Shown: positions 1 to 3,771 of the stretch, piece after piece | Position numbering within the stretch: position 1 is the stretch's first letter | Layout: the number at the start of each line of letters is the position of its first letter | From: Clostridia bacterium | GTDB lineage: Bacteria; Bacillota; Clostridia; Oscillospirales; CAG-272 | Assembly: GCA_017518025.1 (NCBI GenBank) | Contig: JAFWWR010000207.1 | Span: forward strand, 1-6,302 | DNA: 6,302 nt | Direction: 5' to 3' | Made by a program: the position numbers and the translations under genes | Notes under the pieces: model-generated | The model's input: the letters and a program-made list of their open reading frames with translations, nothing else | The model's database searches: none | Told to the model about the DNA's origin: nothing

Positions 1-378
1 GATAAATCTCTCGCGTATTTTTTCATCGGGTACGTCATGTCCTCCGTTTTTAACTCTGTTTCTGACTCTTGAAATATTGATTTCCGGGTTTTTCGTTAAA
101 ATATAGATGCATACAACCTGATACCCTGCCGCTTTTGCACGTTCCATCAAGTCGATATTTCTCGAAGTGGAAAGAACTGTTTCAAAAGTAAAATCTTTTT
201 TGTTTTTCAAAAGATATTCTCTTGTCGCTTCAGCAACAACAGCTGACTCCAAATCCGAACAATCAAGCTGTCTCTTTATCTCATCAGCATTAACATATTT
301 CCCGATTATTCTGATTCTTTCGGTGATTGTGCTTTTCCCCGAACCGTTCGGGCCCGCAAACACAAGAAGTCTCGGCAT
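1..378 (-). CDS. Zeta-toxin / COG4185-like P-loop kinase, C-terminus cut off by the window edge
   Basis: The reading frame stays open from an ATG at 378-376 to the left edge, giving the first 126 residues. Seen: a Walker A motif GPNGSGKST (residues 9-17, Lys15), an NADEI segment with Asp32 where zeta kinases carry the catalytic Asp, a TFETVLST segment with Glu66, and an Arg-rich NGGHDVP motif (111-117) preceded by Arg104, Arg106 and Arg108. This order (P-loop, Asp, FE-T, R...GGH.VP) is typical of zeta-toxin-like and COG4185 predicted kinases. Characterised zeta toxins phosphorylate UDP-N-acetylglucosamine and block wall synthesis; whether this protein does so is inferred. The start is fixed by an AGGAG site (386-390) 7 bases upstream, overlapping the stop of the antitoxin gene, so the two are co-transcribed and probably translationally coupled. 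The missing part should hold the C-terminal helices; full-length relatives are commonly near 200 residues. Family assignment is firm, toxicity is not shown. Confidence 0.88.
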   Translation of the reverse strand, partial: MPRLLVFAGPNGSGKSTITERIRIIGKYVNADEIKRQLDCSDLESAVVAEATREYLLKNKKDFTFETVLSTSRNIDLMERAKAAGYQVVCIYILTKNPEINISRVRNRVKNGGHDVPDEKIRERFI

Positions 379-385
379 AGGGGTA

Positions 386-390
386 CTCCT
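386..390 (-). promoter_or_regulatory. Ribosome binding site of the zeta-like kinase gene
   Basis: AGGAG on the minus strand, 7 bases before the ATG at 378-376. Its first base is shared with the TGA stop (390-392) of the upstream antitoxin gene, so ribosomes finishing the antitoxin stop on top of this site, an arrangement that favours translational coupling. Confidence 0.8.
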
Positions 391-671
391 CAATCATCGG
401 CGTCTGTTCCGGGAAGAACATAAAAGGACTTCGGCACTTTGGGAACGTCTCGCCTTTCTTTAACTGCTCTTGAAACCGTCTCGGTCAGTTCGGTTCTGTT
501 GAACATCTGAACAGTTTTCGGATCTGAGACAGCAAAAGGAAAACCCCTTTCCGCAACAAATCTGTTGACAAATACATTGATAACCGAACTCAAATTCAAA
601 CCGATCGAGTCCGCAATTTCTTCGGCTTGAAGTTTGGTTTTTTCATCTACTCTTGCAGTGATCGTAGCCAT
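390..671 (-). CDS. RelB/DinJ-family antitoxin (ribbon-helix-helix)
   Basis: A 93-residue protein with the classic RelB/DinJ opening. A short beta strand (ATITARVDE, residues 2-10) is followed by a helix (about 11-23), then a second helix starting LSSVINVFVN (27-36) and ending in the family's RGFPF signature (42-46). These form a ribbon-helix-helix domain that dimerises, binds operator DNA and represses the operon. The C-terminal half (about 50-93) is charged and poorly structured, as expected for the segment that wraps and neutralises the toxin. The start ATG (671-669) has an AAAGGAGG site 9 bases upstream, and a consensus promoter lies just beyond. The next gene starts 11 bases after the stop and encodes a zeta-like kinase rather than the usual RelE/YafQ ribonuclease, which is unusual for this antitoxin family. 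Family assignment is secure; the identity of its partner is inferred from operon structure. Confidence 0.9.
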   Translation of the reverse strand: MATITARVDEKTKLQAEEIADSIGLNLSSVINVFVNRFVAERGFPFAVSDPKTVQMFNRTELTETVSRAVKERRDVPKVPKSFYVLPGTDADD

Positions 672-680
672 ACTATAATG

Positions 681-689
681 CCTCCTTTT
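681..689 (-). promoter_or_regulatory. Ribosome binding site of the antitoxin gene
   Basis: AAAAGGAGG on the minus strand, 9 bases before the ATG at 671-669. It is a near-perfect Shine-Dalgarno sequence, much stronger than the AGGAG before the kinase gene. This fits the usual need for antitoxin to be made in excess over toxin. Confidence 0.8.
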
Positions 690-700
690 GTTTTCCTGCT

Positions 701-736
701 ACTATTGTATTACATTGTAACACATTTGTCAATAGT
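701..736. promoter_or_regulatory. Putative autoregulatory operator: inverted repeats over the antitoxin promoter
   Basis: ACTATTG (701-707) and CAATAGT (730-736) form a 7-bp inverted repeat whose arms overlap the -10 and -35 boxes. Inside it, TTACATTGTAA (710-720) is a perfect 5-1-5 palindrome, and ATTGTA occurs twice, 10 bp apart (704-709 and 714-719). RelB-type antitoxins repress their own promoters by binding such sites as stacked dimers. The repeats are seen; their use as the operator is inferred. Confidence 0.5.
704..732 (-). promoter_or_regulatory. Sigma-A-type promoter of the antitoxin/kinase operon
   Basis: On the minus strand a perfect -35 box TTGACA (732-727) is separated by exactly 17 bases from a -10 box TACAAT (709-704). 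The expected transcription start is near 697, giving a leader of roughly 25 bases that carries the antitoxin ribosome binding site. Inverted repeats overlap both boxes (separate entry). Confidence 0.85.
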
Positions 737-866
737 TATACTTGTTTTTTTGTAAAATGCTAACGAACTGAAGTCGCCTTTTTCACAATTTAATATGCTT
801 TACGGTTATAAATCAGGCAAAGACATCAATTAAACTGCGCCGGTATCTTTTTAACCACGAATTATG
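737..866. other. Intergenic spacer between divergent promoters
   Basis: AT-rich spacer separating the leftward antitoxin operon from the rightward SWIM gene. I see no open reading frame with a ribosome binding site, no tRNA-like fold and no convincing hairpin. Promoter-like words such as TTCACA at 782 and TATAAA at 807 are poorly spaced. Confidence 0.5.
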
Positions 867-895
867 TTGCCAATTGGCATCTCACGTGTTATAAT
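867..895 (+). promoter_or_regulatory. Sigma-A-type promoter of the SWIM protein gene
   Basis: TTGCCA (867-872) and a perfect TATAAT (890-895) are separated by 17 bases. Transcription should start near 902, about 40 bases before the ATG at 942. The promoter therefore rules out the upstream in-frame ATG at 864, which would lie before the transcript begins. Confidence 0.8.
868..879. promoter_or_regulatory. Palindrome TGCCAATTGGCA over the -35 box
   Basis: A perfect 12-bp palindrome covers five of the six -35 bases and the first part of the spacer of the SWIM gene promoter. Its position is right for a repressor operator. No binding protein can be named from the sequence, and a 12-bp palindrome without flanking repeats could also be chance. 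Confidence 0.4.
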
Positions 896-929
896 CGAAT
901 CGGAAGCAGTAACCCGATCCAACACCCGA

Positions 930-934
930 GGAGG
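930..934 (+). promoter_or_regulatory. Ribosome binding site that sets the SWIM gene start
   Basis: GGAGG 7 bases before the ATG at 942-944. The alternative in-frame ATG at 864 has no such site and sits within the promoter, so 942 is the chosen start. Confidence 0.85.
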
Positions 935-941
935 AAAGAAA

Positions 942-1403
942 ATGGGATTGATTGAACTTGCAAGCAGTGCATCAGCATGGCGCGGATATGATTACTTCGC
1001 GAAGAAAAGAGTATTGAACTATAAAAAGGTAAATGATCATACTTATGCCGGAAAGGTAAGTGGCAGCGGGACTGATTACGACATTGAAATCAACCTTGAT
1101 AAGCCCCGCACTTCCAAATGCAATTGTCCTCATGCGAATGGAAAACGGATAATATGCAAGCATATGGTAGCGCTCTATTTTGCCGTGTTTCCCGAGGAAG
1201 CCGAGCAGTTTTATAATGACGTCCTGCAAGCAGAGCAGGAAGAGGAGAAGCGGCAGGAGAAGCTTCAAAAACTGGTAGTTGACTACGTTTCTAAAATGAA
1301 AAAAGACGACTTGCGAGAAACCCTGTTGGAGTTATTATTCAACGGACCGGATTGGCAATACGAGCTTTTTTTGAGGGATCATATCCGCGAGTGTTGGGAA
1401 TAG
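942..1403 (+). CDS. Small SWIM zinc-finger protein
   Basis: A 153-residue protein when started at the ATG with a GGAGG site (26 residues shorter than the longest frame, which begins inside the promoter). The diagnostic feature is Cys60-x-Cys62 followed by Cys72-x-His74 (CNC...CKH), the CxC...CxH zinc ligand set of SWIM domains. Before it lies a short beta-rich region (YAGKVSGSGTDYDIEINL, about 35-52), as in other SWIM proteins. After it come a hydrophobic helix, an acidic/basic stretch rich in Glu, Lys and Gln (about 94-122) that probably forms a coiled coil, and a C-terminal helical tail. SWIM domains bind DNA or proteins. Larger bacterial SWIM proteins are fused to or encoded beside SNF2-type ATPases, but no such partner is present here. 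The gene has its own promoter and terminator and is monocistronic. Its exact role is unknown; DNA or protein binding is inferred from the domain. Confidence 0.87.
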   Translation: MGLIELASSASAWRGYDYFAKKRVLNYKKVNDHTYAGKVSGSGTDYDIEINLDKPRTSKCNCPHANGKRIICKHMVALYFAVFPEEAEQFYNDVLQAEQEEEKRQEKLQKLVVDYVSKMKKDDLRETLLELLFNGPDWQYELFLRDHIRECWE

Positions 1404-1482
1404 ATCGGTAAGTTTGTTTTAACCGTATTCAGAGAGTATTATTCCATTTTGAAGAAAGAGCGTTTCAGATTTTAAAAAAGCC

Positions 1483-1525
1483 CCCGTCGATTCTTGAGTC
1501 ACTCAAAAATTGACGGGAGTTTTTT
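1483..1525. terminator. Bidirectional Rho-independent terminator
   Basis: Arms 1483-1498 and 1502-1517 pair over 16 positions with one G-U wobble and one C/A mismatch, closed by a TCA loop. On the plus strand the stem is followed by AG and then six T (1520-1525), terminating the SWIM gene. On the minus strand, the run of A at 1474-1479 reads as six T just after the stem, terminating the GH95-like gene, whose stop lies about 70 bases away. It serves two convergent transcription units. Confidence 0.85.
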
Positions 1526-1530
1526 GTTAG

Positions 1531-1585
1531 ATATTTATTATCCTTAACTCATTGACATTGGGCGGCCGCCGGTCCTTTTTTTTGT
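1531..1585. other. Short 3' spacer with GC palindrome at a composition boundary
   Basis: The spacer between the terminator and the GH95-like stop changes from AT-rich (1531-1559) to a GC-only decamer GGCGGCCGCC (1561-1570, a perfect palindrome), followed by GGTCC and eight T. The T run follows a GC-rich block on the plus strand but I cannot draw a stable looped stem from it. No gene is seen. Confidence 0.4.
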
Positions 1586-3754
1586 TTATTCAAACGTCGC
1601 GGTCTCGCCGGCGCGGAGGGTGATTTTGCCGTCCTTGTCGGGCGTCAAGGCGCCCCGGAGGTGCGACAGGTCGTTCAGCACCTGCACGGTGGCGTCCTTC
1701 GTGGCGCGGATCACGAGGCGGGTCAGTACCCCGTCCCTCATCTCGCCGTCAACGAGGATCCCGCCGAATCCACGGAAGGACTTGAATCCCGCGTCCCGCC
1801 AGCCGGAGGGCATTGCCGGGAAAGCGCGGAGCCGTCCCCATTCGCTGTACATGAGCATATCCTGAATGGCGTCCGTGGCGATGAAGTTCCCTTCCAGAGT
1901 GAACAGCCGGTACTTCCAGTGGTAGTCCGACCGGAGCATATAGTCGCCGTTGGCGTGGAAGCCGTTTTTCGTGCAGTTGTCCGTGAAGAAGGAGCGCAGC
2001 AGCCGCAAAGCGTCGTCGCCGCGGCCCGCCGCGATATAAAGCTCCGCCATCCACACCACGGAATAGCCGACCCACCAGGAGGTGCCGTTTTTCTCGATGT
2101 CGGCGATGGTACAGTCGATGATCCGCCTGTTCTCCTCCGAGGTGTATTCGAGCATTTTGAGCGGGTAGATCGACATACAGTGAGAGTGATGCCGGTGGGA
2201 CTCCGTAGTGCTCTCCGTGGGGCTTATCATGAGCACGCCACGGTCGTCCACCGCGAGGGGCTCCAGTTTGTCGAGGGCACCTCGCCAGAGTTTTTCCGTC
2301 TCAGTGTCGCCGAACTCCGCGGAAAGTCTTATCATATCCTCCGCGAAGCACCGCATCAGCGCCTGGTCGTAATTGGAATTCGGCGTGACCCACGCCTCGG
2401 GAAGGTTGTCGTGAAGCTCGGGAGAGGATGAGAGCGGTAACTTCAGCACGCCGTCCTTTTCCTCAAGCATATCGAGGAGGAAGGTCCCGCATTCCTTCAT
2501 GTACGGGAAGATCTTACCGAGGTATTCCCTGTCGCCGGTGAAGTAGTAATACCGCGCCATGATCTGACAGAGCCAGAGCTGGTTCGTGGGCGCGAAGGAG
2601 TACTGGCTCCAGCCGCCGAGAGCGCGGCCCTCGATATCCATGACGGATGGCAGGCAGATACCGCGCAGGTCGTAAAACCGACGGGCGAAGGAACGCCCCA
2701 CCTCGGCGAGGCCGAGAAGGTAGTCGATGAAGCACTCGCCCTGCTCCAGCCGGTTCGCCTTCAGGTAGCTGGTGTAGGACATCTGCGTGTTGAGGTCGGA
2801 GTGGTAGTCCCCCTTCCAGGGCGGGAGCAGGCCGTTGTCGGCGGTCCACACGCCCTGGAGCGGCATGGGATAGCCGCCCTTCCGGGAGCATCCGGCAAGA
2901 AGGTAGTTGTTGAAATACCACTGTCTTTCGACGAATTCGTCGGGGATCTCGATGGAGCTCCTGTCCCAGTACCCGCGCCACCACGCGCGGTGGGAGAGCA
3001 CGGCCGCGTCGTACCCTTCGCGGAGGGCGAAGAGCACGTCGGAGACGCATTTTTCGACGAAGTCGTCCTTCTTTCCCACGCCGACGGTGAACGCGATGAG
3101 CGTTTTGCCGCCCTCCTCCTTCGTCGCCGTGACGATGCCGTAGAAGCGGTCGTTCGTCTCCTGGACCACGTATCTGAGCCGCGCGCCGTCACGTGCCGTG
3201 TCGTACGTGCGGGCGGGGGGATAATGGAGATTCTTCACGGAGTCGGAGTCGGCCCCGGGAGGCGCCGGCGGGTCCCCCGGCTTGCCGAACTCGGGATTTT
3301 CGATCCGCATCCCGACGCCGGTCCTGTCGATCTCGATGAGGCCGTAGCTCTCCGTGGCGTGGAGGAACGATCTCAGATGAACGCCCTCCGCCTCCACCGT
3401 CGCCTCGGCGGTGATGAAATCGAGCTCCGACACGGCGTTGCCCGTGACTCCGAGATCGAGGATCAGCTTGCCCGCGGGGAGCTTCGTCGGCGTGGTCTTG
3501 CCGTAGCAGTTCTCGAAGATGCGCTCGACCTCCCGCTGAGTCCCCTCGGCCACCAGTTTTTTCAGGTTAGCCCAGGTGAAGCCCTCCTGCTCCTCGGGAG
3601 ATCCCGAGCAGTCCCAGATTCCCGCCTTGTCGAGACTGAATCTCAGCTTGTCGGGGGTGTTCCAGATGAGGCAGCCGACGTCGCCGTTGCCCAGCGGCAG
3701 ACCGTCGTCCCAGTATTCTATTGTTTCGTCAAAATGAAGCTTTTTCGTGTCCAT
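1586..3754 (-). CDS. GH95-like glycoside hydrolase (alpha-L-fucosidase family relative), cytoplasmic
   Basis: A 722-residue protein close to the usual length of bare GH95 enzymes. Domain order fits the family: an N-terminal beta domain opening with YWDDGLPLGNGDVGCLIW (14-31; family pattern LPLGNG.xG), a helical linker (about 250-290), an (alpha/alpha)6 barrel (about 291-640) and a C-terminal beta domain. Recognisable barrel motifs are LQGVWTADNGLLPPWKGDY (299-317), HSDLNTQMSY (318-327), SSSPE (442-446) and HRHHSH (520-525). Glu446 in SPE matches the general acid of characterised GH95 fucosidases. The paired Asn residues of the family appear as Asp320 and Asn322, and the segment where the catalytic Asp is expected reads NGTSWWVGYS (556-565) without an Asp, so substrate or mechanism may differ. 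There is no signal peptide, so it should act on imported oligosaccharides. It starts 17 bases after the DUF5107-TPR gene, with AAAGGAG 6 bases before the ATG, indicating one operon. A proline-rich loop (157-182) interrupts the beta domain. Family placement is good; fucose specificity is not assured. Confidence 0.85.
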   Translation of the reverse strand: MDTKKLHFDETIEYWDDGLPLGNGDVGCLIWNTPDKLRFSLDKAGIWDCSGSPEEQEGFTWANLKKLVAEGTQREVERIFENCYGKTTPTKLPAGKLILDLGVTGNAVSELDFITAEATVEAEGVHLRSFLHATESYGLIEIDRTGVGMRIENPEFGKPGDPPAPPGADSDSVKNLHYPPARTYDTARDGARLRYVVQETNDRFYGIVTATKEEGGKTLIAFTVGVGKKDDFVEKCVSDVLFALREGYDAAVLSHRAWWRGYWDRSSIEIPDEFVERQWYFNNYLLAGCSRKGGYPMPLQGVWTADNGLLPPWKGDYHSDLNTQMSYTSYLKANRLEQGECFIDYLLGLAEVGRSFARRFYDLRGICLPSVMDIEGRALGGWSQYSFAPTNQLWLCQIMARYYYFTGDREYLGKIFPYMKECGTFLLDMLEEKDGVLKLPLSSSPELHDNLPEAWVTPNSNYDQALMRCFAEDMIRLSAEFGDTETEKLWRGALDKLEPLAVDDRGVLMISPTESTTESHRHHSHCMSIYPLKMLEYTSEENRRIIDCTIADIEKNGTSWWVGYSVVWMAELYIAAGRGDDALRLLRSFFTDNCTKNGFHANGDYMLRSDYHWKYRLFTLEGNFIATDAIQDMLMYSEWGRLRAFPAMPSGWRDAGFKSFRGFGGILVDGEMRDGVLTRLVIRATKDATVQVLNDLSHLRGALTPDKDGKITLRAGETATFE

Positions 3755-3760
3755 ACGTCG

Positions 3761-3767
3761 CTCCTTT
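3761..3767 (-). promoter_or_regulatory. Ribosome binding site of the GH95-like gene
   Basis: AAAGGAG on the minus strand, 6 bases before the ATG at 3754-3752. It lies in the 17-base gap after the upstream TAA (3774-3772); that gap has no terminator or promoter, supporting co-transcription. Confidence 0.8.
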
Positions 3768-3771
3768 GTTT

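Noticed and set aside
167..463. 98-residue plus-strand frame
   Set aside because: It lies antisense across the zeta-like kinase and the end of the antitoxin gene, has no ribosome binding site and no recognisable domain, while the minus strand encodes clear motifs.
782..812. Possible extra promoter (TTCACA ... TATAAA)
   Set aside because: The spacer is 18-19 bases and the -35 box is weak, and a much better promoter for the same gene lies at 867-895.
972..1268. 98-residue minus-strand frame with a hydrophobic, membrane-like start (MKLLLPLLLFLL)
   Set aside because: It is antisense to the SWIM gene. The Leu-rich start is simply the complement of the Glu/Lys/Gln-rich coiled-coil codons (GAG, GAA, AAG), and there is no supporting start signal.
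1561..1579. GC palindrome plus T run as a second terminator
   Set aside because: The decamer GGCGGCCGCC leaves no loop and the following GGTCC does not extend a stem; the hairpin at 1483-1525 explains termination.
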